Source: Marinobacter aromaticivorans (GTDB taxonomy: Bacteria > Pseudomonadota > Gammaproteobacteria > Pseudomonadales > Oleiphilaceae). Taken from it: a DNA stretch of 40,016 nt. Shown here in pieces: positions 16,398-24,334 of the stretch. The DNA is taken from NCBI RefSeq assembly GCF_002806975.1, contig NZ_NIHD01000020.1, positions 1-40,016 on the forward strand. Reading direction: 5' to 3'. The notes beneath the pieces are model-generated. The model did no database searches, was not told where the DNA came from, and worked only from the letters and a program-made list of their open reading frames with translations. Position numbers and translations under genes: made by a program. Every line of letters starts with the position of its first letter. Within the stretch, counting starts at the first letter, position 1.

Positions 16398-17519
16398 CTA
16401 GAACCAGTTATTCAGCATAATCCCCACGCCAAACCGCTCGATACGCTCGTTATAATCAATCAGACTCTCCCCATACCCGTTGTAGTACTGGAAAAAGCCC
16501 TTCAGTGTATCCCCCATCGGGAAACTGTACCCGAACTCCAACGACGTCCGATTGGTAGAACGCATATTGTTCAAAAGCTTCAGCGAAAACGTGCGGTCCT
16601 CTGTCAGCTTGTAAACCGCGTGGTAACTACCATGTCCGAGATACTTCTCGATATCTGAGTTGTCGTCATCGCTACTATTCTCCGGCAGCCGGAACCAGGG
16701 CTTAACCATAAACAGCCAGCGGTCATAGCTGTAAGCCGCGGTGCCCATGATCCGGTTCCAGCTGCGCGACCGGGGTTCTGATTGACCGTTAGACTGGTGA
16801 TTGAAGCTCAGAGACACCGCACTCAGAGTGCCAGGCCCAAGATCCCAGTCCAGCCGGTGCCGGAAGAAAATCTCGGGCTCGTAGTTGGTTTCACGGAAGG
16901 GAGCGGAGTCTTTGGTGTTGTACACCTGCCAGTAGGACTGCTGGGTATAGCCAAACCAGAAGGTGGTTCGATCATCAAAAATGCCAGTCAGCAGTGGAAT
17001 CTTGAAACTGATCTGGTATTTCGCCTCTTCCTCTTCCAGAGCGAAGTCATAGCCGGCGGGGCCCAGTCTCGGGCTGATGGGCCTTGGGTTAGGGTCGTCG
17101 ACATAGGTGATCGGCAGAATGTAGTTTGGGCGGTGGGTCACAAAACTGCCGCTGAATGAAAAAATTGCCTTCTCCGCGGTCAGGTAATTATCCACCAGGG
17201 CTGCCACCAGACCGGTGCCTGAGTCGTCCTCAAGGGCATCGCTGACGATCTGCTCCCGCCGGGCATCATCAGCCACCGGAATAGCGGCTTCCTCATCCGC
17301 CTGCTGTAACGTGTCTTCGTCCGCCGTTTTTCTGGCGGCAATGGGATCATTCTGGGCGTCATAGCACGCAAGGCGCTGGATGCCGTCCCGGATCAACGCA
17401 CAGTTAGCGGTTTCTTTCTGTTCATCCGGTGCAGCCTGAGCTGCCACCGTGGGGCTGGCCATCGCGAACATCAGCGTAAGCGCCCAGGCTGCTGAAAAAC
17501 CGTAAGGATATCTTTTCAT
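16398..17519 (-). CDS. pldA: Outer-membrane phospholipase A (OMPLA)
   Basis: Calcium-dependent outer-membrane phospholipase A1, 373 aa, which hydrolyses misplaced phospholipids in the outer leaflet. It has a signal peptide (about 1-27, cut after TVAAQA) and an extra periplasmic segment with a Cys pair (Cys40, Cys52), followed by a 12-strand barrel. The catalytic site is intact: His241-x-Ser243 in FNHQSNGQS and Asn255 in SWNR. The His to Asn spacing of 14 equals that of E. coli (142/144/156). The protein ends in Phe, the usual barrel assembly signal. It is convergent with the export operon and has no visible partner gene. Confidence 0.93.
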   Translation of the reverse strand: MKRYPYGFSAAWALTLMFAMASPTVAAQAAPDEQKETANCALIRDGIQRLACYDAQNDPIAARKTADEDTLQQADEEAAIPVADDARREQIVSDALEDDSGTGLVAALVDNYLTAEKAIFSFSGSFVTHRPNYILPITYVDDPNPRPISPRLGPAGYDFALEEEEAKYQISFKIPLLTGIFDDRTTFWFGYTQQSYWQVYNTKDSAPFRETNYEPEIFFRHRLDWDLGPGTLSAVSLSFNHQSNGQSEPRSRSWNRIMGTAAYSYDRWLFMVKPWFRLPENSSDDDNSDIEKYLGHGSYHAVYKLTEDRTFSLKLLNNMRSTNRTSLEFGYSFPMGDTLKGFFQYYNGYGESLIDYNERIERFGVGIMLNNWF

Positions 17520-17704
17520 CGCGTCTTCTCAATTGGCAGCGGTCAGGCTGATCCAGGTGTTGGCAATGCTGCAAATCCGGACCCCAGCAGGCTCAATGCC
17601 AGCAGAAGAAAAATCAGCTTGTGCCGGATGTTAGCTTAACCGCTGGCTGACACAACCCAGCACAGGTACATAACGTCTGTTTCTTCGCCGTGAAGCAGGC
17701 TGCG

Positions 17705-18120
17705 AGCCTGGTGCATTTCCGGATCGCGTTTTCTGGCCCGGTTTTTCGTGGACGGCGATGCGGCAAGCAGCGTCGCGTCCACCACGGTGCCCTCGCGTAG
17801 CATCAGCCCCTGCCCAGCCAGATGAGCGTTGATCGCCTCAAACAGCTTGCCGGTGAGCCCTTCGCGCTCCAGCAGTCGGCGACACTTGAGCAAGGTGGTC
17901 GCATCCGGTGCTGACTCCCGGCCGAGGTCAATGCCAACGAAACGCCGGATCGCCTGATTGTCGTAAATCGCATCCTCGATGCGTTGGTCCGAGAAGCCAA
18001 AGCACTGTTGGGGCCACTAACATACAGCCGCAACATTCGTCCCAGGCCCATGGGTGGGCCGCCCCCGGCCCACCGCCTTTGGGGTAAAACGCTTCCAGTT
18101 ACGCTTCCAGCGCATCCCAC
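17705..18120 (-). pseudogene. IS5-family transposase remnant, frameshifted
   Basis: On the minus strand the IS5-type N-terminal half can be followed through three frames: WKRNWKRFTPKAVGRGRP, then PPMGLGRMLRLYV, then QQCFGFSDQRIEDAIYDNQAIRRF, and LLEREGLTGKLFEAINAHL with GTVVDATLLAASPSTKN and DPEMHQ. The first DDE aspartate region (VVDAT) is present. Everything after DPEMHQ, including the rest of the catalytic triad, is missing. At least two frameshifts plus the 3' deletion make this an inactive fossil. Confidence 0.8.
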
Positions 18121-18206
18121 GGAGGCCTGCACGGTCCCCAGTTTGAGCGAACCGGCAATGTGCATCATGTCATCCCAGTGCTGTTCGATCTTGTATTGAC
18201 GCAACT
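18121..18206 (-). pseudogene. Tn3-family transposase (TnpA) fragment
   Basis: 28 codons on the minus strand read LRQYKIEQHWDDMMHIAGSL followed by KLGTVQAS. This is the conserved Tn3 TnpA segment around QHWDDMLR-AGSLKLG. It is cut at one side by the IS5 remnant and at the other by the resolvase fragment on the opposite strand. No terminal repeats were seen. Confidence 0.75.
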
Positions 18207-18483
18207 GCGGGCCAGCTCATCAAAGAGTTCGACAACATGGGTGTGGCTATCCGGTTCCTCGACGATGGGATCAGCACCGAGGGGATCATGGGCAAGATGG
18301 TAGTCACCATCCTGTCGGCCGTGGCCCAGGCCGAGCGTCAGCGCATACTGGAACGCACCAACGAGGACCGCCTGGAGGCCAAGGCCAAGGGGGTCAAGTT
18401 TGGCCGTAAACCCACGGTGGACAAGGATAAAGTCCGTGCCCTGCACAGCCTGGGAGTGGGGGCTACGGAGATGGCCGGTCAAC
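18207..18483 (+). pseudogene. Tn3-type serine resolvase (TnpR) fragment
   Basis: The frame lacks the N-terminal catalytic serine region and begins AGQLIKEFDNMGVAIRFLDD. It continues through MGKMVVTILSAVAQAERQRI and the DNA-binding linker KAKGVKFGRKPTVDK to GVGATEMAGQ, then loses homology before the final helix-turn-helix. It is truncated at both ends and cannot be a working recombinase. The open frame runs by chance into the antitoxin gene downstream. Confidence 0.8.
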
Positions 18484-18542
18484 AGGCTATAAAATACTGG
18501 CATCTGACCAAACGCAGTGATTTTGCTAATGTCCACAGCAGC

Positions 18543-18567
18543 TTGACTGTATCGCATTTGAGATACA
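18543..18567 (+). promoter_or_regulatory. relBE promoter with operator-like inverted repeat
   Basis: A perfect inverted repeat TGTATC-N8-GATACA (18548-18567) directly abuts a TTGACT -35 box (18543-18548) and covers the spacer; the -10 (about CACAAT) follows. An operator overlapping the promoter 36 bp before the antitoxin start is what a RelB/ParD repressor would bind. Inferred from position and symmetry. Confidence 0.6.
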
Positions 18568-18602
18568 CAATAGAGTTACGTATGACAATCGGAGAATTCA
18601 TC

Positions 18603-18896
18603 ATGGCTCACACTTCAATGCTGCACGTTCGTGTGGACGACGAGCTGAAGGCTGATGCAGCGGAAAAGCTTGCCAGCTTCGGCTTGACGGTATCAGATGC
18701 CGTCCGCATCCTTCTAACCCGCGTAACCAAAGAGGGCGGATTGCCCGTTGGGTTAACGGCTGATCCGGAAGCCCATGACGCCTGGTTCCGCGATAAAGTG
18801 AAAGAGGCCCTGGCTGATGCCCGACCTACCGTTCCTCATCAACAGGTAATGGATGAGGCACAAGCGTTGATCGACAGAAAGCGTCGCCGTGCCTGA
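18603..18896 (+). CDS. RelB/DinJ-family antitoxin
   Basis: 97 aa, RHH-type. The N-terminal ribbon is SMLHVRVDDELKADAAEKLASFGLTVSDAVRILLTRV, a classic RelB/DinJ DNA-binding and dimer motif. The C-terminal tail (PTVPHQQVMDEAQALIDRKR) would bind the toxin. I choose ATG 18603 because GGAG at 18591-18594 sits 8 bp upstream; the longer open frame reads back into the resolvase fossil. An ATG at 18582 is an alternative. The stop overlaps the toxin start by 8 bases. Confidence 0.9.
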   Translation: MAHTSMLHVRVDDELKADAAEKLASFGLTVSDAVRILLTRVTKEGGLPVGLTADPEAHDAWFRDKVKEALADARPTVPHQQVMDEAQALIDRKRRRA

Positions 18897-19173
18897 ACTG
18901 GAGTGGCTGGAACTGGCTCGTACCGATCTGCTAGGGATTGTCGATTACATCTCTGATGACAATCCCGATGCAGCACAGCGCGTAAAAGATGATATCGAGA
19001 TGAAAGCTGAAAAGCTGCCGGAGTTCCCCACAATAGGCCGCCCTGGTCGGGTTGAAGGGACCCGGGAACTCGTCGCCTGGTCGAACTATATCCTCGTGTA
19101 CCAGGAGGATGCCTTGACGGTACGAATACTGCGCGTGTTACATGCTGCGCAGCAGTGGCCGCCAACCGATTAA
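18889..19173 (+). CDS. RelE/ParE-family toxin
   Basis: 94 aa, start GTG 18889 inside the antitoxin gene. It shows the ParE/RelE superfamily pattern: LEWLELARTDLLGIVDYISDDNPDAAQRVKDDIE helices, the PTIGRPGRVEGTRELV turn, YILVYQED and VRILRVLHAAQQWP. The C-terminal LRVLHAAQQWP is closer to ParE (gyrase-type) and YafQ-like members than to mRNA-cutting RelE, so the target is not certain. It is translationally coupled to the antitoxin. Confidence 0.88.
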   Translation: MPELEWLELARTDLLGIVDYISDDNPDAAQRVKDDIEMKAEKLPEFPTIGRPGRVEGTRELVAWSNYILVYQEDALTVRILRVLHAAQQWPPTD

Positions 19174-19250
19174 CACCTGAATCAAGGGCTTTCTCCTCGG
19201 CCTAGCCGGCGAAGACCTTGATGAAGACCCTGCGACATATTCCTTGACAA

Positions 19251-19685
19251 CTACCGGTCCGCAACGGCCACCAGCAGGCTGCATGGCGCGTGGGCGAGCA
19301 GCGAAGCGCCGACGGAGCCGTGCCACCACCGGGCCAGCGCGCTCTGTTCACGGTGACCGACCACGACCAGATCCGCGCCGACCTCGTGCGCCATTCGGCC
19401 GATCTCCTCGGCGGGGTTGCCCGCGGCGAGGCGCGTGTCGACGGAAAGTCCCGCCCGCCGCAGCGCTTCCGCGCCCTCCGTCAGCACGCGGCGCACTTCC
19501 TGATATTCTCGCTCCGGCAGGTCTGAGGGGGCCGCCGCTTCAGCGAGCGCGACACCCAGTTCATGGGCGACGACGGCGAGGAGATAGACACGAGCCTGGC
19601 AAAGCGAAGCCAGCTCGGCCCCCTGATCCAGCGCCTCACGGCCTTGCCGGCTGCCGTCATAGGCCAGGAGGATCGTCCGGTACAT
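19251..19685 (-). CDS. Universal stress protein, single domain
   Basis: 144-aa Usp fold beginning MYRTILLAYDGSRQGREALDQG and ending with VGADLVVVGHREQSALARWWHGSVGASLL. The ATP motif is G-H-R-E-9x-G-S, so the second glycine of G-2x-G is replaced by Glu and nucleotide binding is doubtful. It is divergent from the MarR-EmrAB operon, sharing a 148-bp control region. Confidence 0.9.
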   Translation of the reverse strand: MYRTILLAYDGSRQGREALDQGAELASLCQARVYLLAVVAHELGVALAEAAAPSDLPEREYQEVRRVLTEGAEALRRAGLSVDTRLAAGNPAEEIGRMAHEVGADLVVVGHREQSALARWWHGSVGASLLAHAPCSLLVAVADR

Positions 19686-19776
19686 CGTGGTGCTCCTTTC
19701 TGTGATCGGGATGGAACGCCTTTCCCGGTCCTCTGCTCTAAACAGTGCAGCCTTCGGGGGCTACATCCCTCGCCAT

Positions 19777-19805
19777 TTGATACATAGCTATCTATTGATT
19801 ATAGT
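19777..19805 (+). promoter_or_regulatory. Promoter of marR-emrAB with dyad symmetry
   Basis: TTGATA (19777-19782), a 17-bp spacer and TATAGT (19800-19805) make a strong sigma-70 promoter 28 bp before ATG 19834. Short inverted arms lie across it: TAGCT (19785-19789) with AGCTA (19808-19812), and CTAT (19792-19795) with ATAG (19801-19804). This fits a MarR-type autorepressor site, but the dyad is imperfect and the assignment is an inference. Confidence 0.55.
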
Positions 19806-19833
19806 ACAGCTACCTAATGATGCAGGCAATGAG

Positions 19834-20319
19834 ATGACGAAGCCCCTCGACGATAAAGAACAATTCGGCCTTCGCCTCGGGCTGGTCGCCCGGCTGTGGC
19901 GCGCCGAAATCGACCGGCGGCTGGCCACCTTTGGCCTCACCGAGTCCCGCTGGTTGACCCTGTTACATCTCTCTCGCCTGCCCCAGGCGGCAACCCAGCG
20001 TGAATTGGCCGAGGCGGTCGGGGTGCGGGGGCCGACCCTGGTACGCACGCTGGACCGGCTGGAAGCCGAGGGGCTGATCGAACGCCGGACAGAAGCTAGC
20101 GACCGCCGCACCAAATCGGTTCACCTGCGCGCGGAGGCCGCCCCTGTTCTGGAACGCATCGAAGCAACCGCAGCGGCGGTGCGCGCGCAAATCTTCTCCG
20201 ACCTATCCCAAGCCGAGGTAACGACTTGCCTGAAGGTCTTGGAGCAGATCGCCGGCAAGCTGGGCGGCACGCCAAGCCAAGGGCGATGCGGCTTGCGGAC
20301 GAAGACCGATGAGGGGTAG
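19834..20319 (+). CDS. MarR-family regulator of the EmrAB operon
   Basis: 161 aa from ATG 19834; the open frame extends further upstream, but it would cross the promoter and has no Shine-Dalgarno. The winged helix reads AATQRELAEAVGVRGPTLVRTLDRLEAEGLIERRTEASDRRTKSVHL. First gene of an operon with emrA (start 3 bp after this stop) and emrB. As for EmrR/MprA, it probably represses the pump until a toxic compound binds it. Close in type to the MarR at 8413. Confidence 0.9.
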   Translation: MTKPLDDKEQFGLRLGLVARLWRAEIDRRLATFGLTESRWLTLLHLSRLPQAATQRELAEAVGVRGPTLVRTLDRLEAEGLIERRTEASDRRTKSVHLRAEAAPVLERIEATAAAVRAQIFSDLSQAEVTTCLKVLEQIAGKLGGTPSQGRCGLRTKTDEG

Positions 20320-20322
20320 GCC

Positions 20323-21513
20323 GTGGACCAGTATGTGACCCGTCTCGAACGCCAGGGCGACGATCCGGAAACCGATCTGCGCACAGTCCCCGACAAGGAG
20401 ACGGAGGCTGGGTCAGAGGCGGTTTCACCTCCTGCCCGCACCCGGCCATGGCGACGGTATGGCGCGATTCTGGCGACGCTGATCGTTCTCGGAGGAGTCG
20501 GCTGGTGGTTGTATCAGCAGTTCACCCATGTCTTTGTGACGGACGCCCGTGTCGCCGCCGACATTGTTGCCATGAGCAGCCGGGTTCCCGGTTGGGTGAC
20601 GGCGCTCGAAGTGACCGAGGGGGATGCCGCGCAGAGAGGCAGGGTTTTGATCCGGATCGACGACCGGGAAAGCCGCCTCCGCGTCGAGGAGCTTGCCGCG
20701 CAACTCGCCGGGATTGCCCGCCGCCGCGAGGAAATCGAAGCGCGCATCGCTCTCACCGACCGTCAGACGCAAAGTCGTATTACCGCCAAACAGGCAGCGG
20801 TGAGGGCGGCGGAGGCCGCGTTGGCAGGAGCGACGGCGCAACGCGATCTTGCCAGACAGGACAATGACCGGGCGGAGAAGCTGGCGCCGAGCGGCGCCAT
20901 CAACCGTGCGCGCCTGGACCAGACGCGGGCGGCGCTGGAGACGGCAAAACAACAGGCGTTGAGCGTCCAGGCGGACTTGGAAAATGCCCGCGCCGCCCTT
21001 GCCGAGGCTGAAGCCGCGCGCGGGGAACTCACGGTGCTCCGCACCCAGCTCGCCGAACTCGGCCCGGAGGAACAGCGGCTGCGTGCACAAAAGGCCCGGG
21101 CGGCGCTCGACCTCGAAGACCGCACCCTCGTCATGCCATTCGACGGCGTTGTGGACCGGGTCTTCGTGGACAAGGGCGAATACGTCACCCCCGGCCAGCG
21201 CTTGCTGATGGTGCATGACCCGCAGCGGGTGCGCGTCGAGGCGAACGTCAAAGAGACCGACATCCGCTTCTTCCGACCGGGAAAGACCGTGACGATCACT
21301 GTCGATGCCCTGCCGGGGCGGCGCTTTGAGGGCAGGGTCACGCGCGTCGGGCAGTCCGCCACCAGCGAGTTCGCCCTGCTGCCCAACCCCAACCCGAGCG
21401 GCAATTTCACAAAGATCACCCAGCGCCTGCCAGTGCGCATCGCGGTGCAGCAGGACGGCGGCGAACTCAAGCCGGGTATGATGGTGGAGCTGGAGGCGAG
21501 AGCCGATGACTAG
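20323..21513 (+). CDS. emrA: EmrA-type membrane fusion protein
   Basis: 396 aa, start GTG 20323. Layout: cytoplasmic N-terminus (1-45), one membrane helix (YGAILATLIVLGGVGWWLYQQF, about 46-67), lipoyl half VTALEVTEGDAAQRGRVLIRIDD, a long coiled coil (about 115-260), lipoyl half VMPFDGVVDRVFVDKGEYVTPGQ, and a beta-barrel ending KPGMMVELEARADD. The long alpha-hairpin is the EmrA trait that reaches toward an outer-membrane TolC-type channel; no TolC gene is present here. Overlaps emrB by 8 bases. Confidence 0.9.
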   Translation: MDQYVTRLERQGDDPETDLRTVPDKETEAGSEAVSPPARTRPWRRYGAILATLIVLGGVGWWLYQQFTHVFVTDARVAADIVAMSSRVPGWVTALEVTEGDAAQRGRVLIRIDDRESRLRVEELAAQLAGIARRREEIEARIALTDRQTQSRITAKQAAVRAAEAALAGATAQRDLARQDNDRAEKLAPSGAINRARLDQTRAALETAKQQALSVQADLENARAALAEAEAARGELTVLRTQLAELGPEEQRLRAQKARAALDLEDRTLVMPFDGVVDRVFVDKGEYVTPGQRLLMVHDPQRVRVEANVKETDIRFFRPGKTVTITVDALPGRRFEGRVTRVGQSATSEFALLPNPNPSGNFTKITQRLPVRIAVQQDGGELKPGMMVELEARADD

Positions 21514-23137
21514 CGCGCCCCGGCCGGACAGTATCGAGGGGCTATTCGCCCGCTTCGGCCCGTCCTATCGCTGGCTGGTCACAGCGACGGTCATGATGGG
21601 CACGATCGCCACTATCCTGACCGCCACCATCGTCAATGTAGCCCTGCCGGATATCATGGGCGCTTTCGGCATGGGCCAGGACAAGGCGCAACTTCTCTCC
21701 ACCGGCTTCCTCGCCGCGATGACCGGGACCATGCTGCTGAATGCCTGGATGGTCGAGACCCTCGGCCAGCGCGCGACCTTTGTGCTGGCGCTAACAGTCT
21801 TTATCGCCGCCTCTGCCATGGGCGGGCTCGCCCCCGCCGAGGGCGTGCTGATCCTGGCCCGCGTCCTGCAAGGCGGCGCGGCCGGCATCCTCCAGCCGCT
21901 CGCCATGCAGACGATCTTCCTGGTCTTCCCGCCGGAGAAACGCGGGTCGGCGATGGGAATTTACGGCATTGGTGTGGTGCTGGCCCCGGCGCTCGGGCCG
22001 ACGTTAGGCGGTATCATGGTCGACAGCTTCAGTTGGCGGTATGTGTTCTTCATGGCCGTACCGTTCTGCCTCATCGGCCTGTTCCTGGCCACGATCTTCA
22101 TGCCGGGGCGCGCAGCCTCCGGTCCGCCGCGCCGGTTTGACTGGATCGGCTTCGGACTGATGACCGTGTTCCTGGTCACCTTGCTGAACGGATTGTCGAA
22201 CGGGCAACGCTACGGGTGGATGTCCGATCCCATCCTGCGCGATCTCGTGATCGCCTCTGTCGCGGGCGTCGGATTCATTGTCTGGGAACTTCGTACCCCC
22301 GCGCCCATGCTCAATCTCGAGCTCTTCACGAACCGGGTCTATGCCGGCGCGTCCGTGGTGGCCTTCATTTTCGGGGCGGGAATCTACGGTTCGACCTTCT
22401 TGATTCCGCTGTTCGTGCAGACGATCCAGGGCTACACGCCGACGCGCTCGGGCCTGCTGCTGATGCCGGCGGGTCTGATTCTGGCCCTGGTCTTCCCCAT
22501 TGCGGGGCGGCTGACCGACAAGACGCCGGCCTATGCCACGGTCATGGTCGGGCTCGCGGTTTTCGCGTTGTCATCGTTTCTGATGACCGGCGTGGATACC
22601 AATACCTCGTTCTGGCTGTTCGCCTGGTGGATCATGCTGGGGCGTATCGGCCTTGGTTTCATTATGCCGAGCCTGAACGCCGGCGCCCTCAAGGCGCTAC
22701 CCATGACGCTACTCGGTCAGGGCTCCGGCGCAATCAACTTCGTGCGCCAACTCGGCGGGGCGTTTGGCGTCAACCTTCTTTCCATCGCTCTGGAACGGCG
22801 GTCTCAGCTCTACGTTGACAGCTTCACGGCGGCGCAGCATGCAGGCAACAGCGCGGCGGCCGATATGCTGCGCGAAGTAACCGGCTTGCTTGCACAGGCT
22901 GGCGTGCCGGAGGCGATACGCCAGGCCGGGGCGATGAACTATCTTGGCCGCGTGATCTACAGCCAGGGCAACATGCTGGGGTACCGGGACAGCTTCTTTA
23001 TCGTCGGCGCGATCTTCCTGGCCGCCCTTGTTCCGGCGCTGATGATGCGCCGGAGGTCCACGCCTCCAGTGCTGCAGGCAAGTGAGGCCATGCGTCACCC
23101 GCCATCGTCGCAGAACGCGATCCAGCAGAGTCGGTGA
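21506..23137 (+). CDS. emrB: EmrB-type MFS drug exporter (DHA2, 14 TM)
   Basis: 543-aa proton-driven exporter of the DHA2 family. Recognisable segments are TM1 with NVALPDIMGAF (DHA2 motif D1), the FLAAMTGTMLLNAWMVETLGQR loop, motif C GIYGIGVVLAPALGPTLGGIMVDSFSWRYVFF, and paired late helices ending with IVGAIFLAALVPALMMRRR. Fourteen hydrophobic segments fit. It works with EmrA and an unlinked TolC to expel hydrophobic compounds. The start lies inside emrA. Confidence 0.92.
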   Translation: MTSAPRPDSIEGLFARFGPSYRWLVTATVMMGTIATILTATIVNVALPDIMGAFGMGQDKAQLLSTGFLAAMTGTMLLNAWMVETLGQRATFVLALTVFIAASAMGGLAPAEGVLILARVLQGGAAGILQPLAMQTIFLVFPPEKRGSAMGIYGIGVVLAPALGPTLGGIMVDSFSWRYVFFMAVPFCLIGLFLATIFMPGRAASGPPRRFDWIGFGLMTVFLVTLLNGLSNGQRYGWMSDPILRDLVIASVAGVGFIVWELRTPAPMLNLELFTNRVYAGASVVAFIFGAGIYGSTFLIPLFVQTIQGYTPTRSGLLLMPAGLILALVFPIAGRLTDKTPAYATVMVGLAVFALSSFLMTGVDTNTSFWLFAWWIMLGRIGLGFIMPSLNAGALKALPMTLLGQGSGAINFVRQLGGAFGVNLLSIALERRSQLYVDSFTAAQHAGNSAAADMLREVTGLLAQAGVPEAIRQAGAMNYLGRVIYSQGNMLGYRDSFFIVGAIFLAALVPALMMRRRSTPPVLQASEAMRHPPSSQNAIQQSR

Positions 23138-23276
23138 CGCACGTGTCTAGGGGTTACCTCACGAAACGGAAAACAGCGTACGCTAAGCCTCTCGCGGCGT
23201 TCGGAGCGGCCACACCGGGCAATGACAGCCGGGAAGCGCTAGAGGGGTATGACCAGTGGCGGGAGGAAAGGGCCGC

Positions 23277-23307
23277 TTGAACTATATAGATGCCTAATGT
23301 TTATACT
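23277..23307 (+). promoter_or_regulatory. Candidate ectC promoter
   Basis: TTGAAC (23277-23282) and TATACT (23302-23307) are separated by 19 bp, in an AT-rich stretch that contrasts with the GC-rich emrB end. The spacing is long for sigma-70, and ect promoters are often osmotically controlled with poor -35 boxes, so this is a candidate only. Confidence 0.35.
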
Positions 23308-23355
23308 ATAAAGTTGTTTCACCCGATTCTGACCAACCAACCATGAGATACGCCC

Positions 23356-23751
23356 ATGAAAATCGTTAAAGTTCAGGACATCATTGGTACCGAGCGTGAA
23401 GTCAGCGACAAGCAGTGGACCAGCCGCCGTCTGCTGCTCAAGAAGGACGGAATGGGATTTTCCTTCCACGAAACCATCATCAAGGCAGGCTCCGAGCACA
23501 CTTTCTGGTACAAGCACCACCTGGAAGCCGTTTACTGCGTTGCCGGTAACGGGCGCATCAAGGACCTCGCCACGGGTGAAGTCCACGAGATTACCGACGG
23601 TACCCTCTACGCCCTAGACAACCACGACAAGCACACCCTGTACGGTGGCACCGAGGACATGCGCCTGATCTGCGCGTTCAACCCGCCGGTGACCGGCCAG
23701 GAAGTTCATGACGAGGACGGCGCCTACCTGCCGGACAGCGGCGATAACTGA
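23356..23751 (+). CDS. ectC: Ectoine synthase
   Basis: Cupin-fold cyclase, 131 aa, that closes N-gamma-acetyl-diaminobutyrate to the compatible solute ectoine. The protein begins MKIVKVQDIIGTEREV and contains WTSRRLLLKKDGMGFSFHET, the metal-site region TFWYKHHLEAVYCVAGNG, and DGTLYALDNHDKHTLYGG; the Glu/Tyr/His metal ligands of EctC appear present. Length is standard. ectA and ectB are absent from both sides: upstream is an efflux operon and downstream a signalling gene. It is thus a solitary ectC, which may serve imported or elsewhere-made precursor. Confidence 0.95.
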   Translation: MKIVKVQDIIGTEREVSDKQWTSRRLLLKKDGMGFSFHETIIKAGSEHTFWYKHHLEAVYCVAGNGRIKDLATGEVHEITDGTLYALDNHDKHTLYGGTEDMRLICAFNPPVTGQEVHDEDGAYLPDSGDN

Positions 23752-23752
23752 T

Positions 23753-23769
23753 CCGCCCTGATAGGGCGG
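23753..23769 (+). terminator. Hairpin after ectC
   Basis: CCGCCCT (23753-23759), loop GAT, AGGGCGG (23763-23769): a perfect 7-bp GC stem starting 2 bp after the ectC stop. No T-tract follows, so it may stabilise the mRNA end rather than terminate by itself. Confidence 0.5.
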
Positions 23770-24305
23770 CTGATCTGACCGCTGGCACACCCATGCCGGC
23801 GAGTCCCGATCTTGATGGCGCCACCACTGGCACGTTTGTCCGGCCTGCGCCTGGGCACTGGTACATAATGAGACGGGCTATGACCACAACATGGCTGCGG
23901 CTAGCATGTGAAAGCGCTATCGGAAGCACGCAAGTACGTTAAACAGAGTTTCCACGGAGGAGGTAGCCATACACGTCCAACAATGTCCTATGGTGACATG
24001 GGCCCGTGCACGCGGCTGTAAAGCGCGTTTTCAAAAATGAAGGGATTTCAACGGCGGAAGTAACCATCTGTAGCAGACGATCAATAAGCCATTGGTTTAC
24101 CGAGCGAACGAACCAAAGCGCTTAGTGCGTCTCTTCGAACTGACTTTCCGCTGTAGATCAGGGGCGTGGTTGCTGTATCGGGGCTTTCTTAACAGCCAAT
24201 TTATGAACGCTTGCATTTCATCTCTGTGGCCAAAAGCGGGAGATGATGACTTCAGGCTTTTTAGTGAGGTCAAAATGTACACTTTATTAATATCGGGTTG
24301 ATCAA
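23770..24305. other. Gene-free stretch between ectC and the GGDEF gene
   Basis: About 535 bp without a convincing gene. Several short open frames exist, for example 24092-24301 on plus, but none has a ribosome-binding site or a recognisable product. The last 80 bp turn AT-rich (TTTATTAATATC near 24283), which suggests the promoter of the downstream regulator lies there. Confidence 0.5.
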
Positions 24306-24326
24306 CGGAGCAAATCCCTTGCTCCG
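24306..24326 (+). promoter_or_regulatory. Perfect 8-bp inverted repeat in the leader of the GGDEF gene
   Basis: CGGAGCAA (24306-24313), loop ATCCC, TTGCTCCG (24319-24326). It ends 8 bp before the GTG start and contains the only Shine-Dalgarno-like GGAG in the leader, paired in the stem. It could be an operator or a translation-limiting hairpin. Confidence 0.4.
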
Positions 24327-24334
24327 ATGTACTG

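Noticed and set aside
17584..17640. Minus-strand signal-peptide-like stretch RHKLIFLLLALSLLGSGFAA
   Set aside because: Only about 26 codons to a stop with no start codon in place; could be a fragment of a secreted protein or chance.
18237..18602. Long antitoxin frame reading through from the resolvase fragment
   Set aside because: The upstream part is resolvase sequence; the antitoxin has its own promoter, operator and Shine-Dalgarno before ATG 18603.
23150..23280. Frame ending GNDSREALEGYDQWREERAA before the ectC promoter
   Set aside because: It looks like a natural protein C-terminus, but I could not identify a family or follow it upstream, so it is not listed as a gene remnant.
24092..24301. 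69-codon plus-strand frame between ectC and the GGDEF gene
   Set aside because: No ribosome-binding site, no recognisable domain, and it ends in the AT-rich promoter-like stretch.
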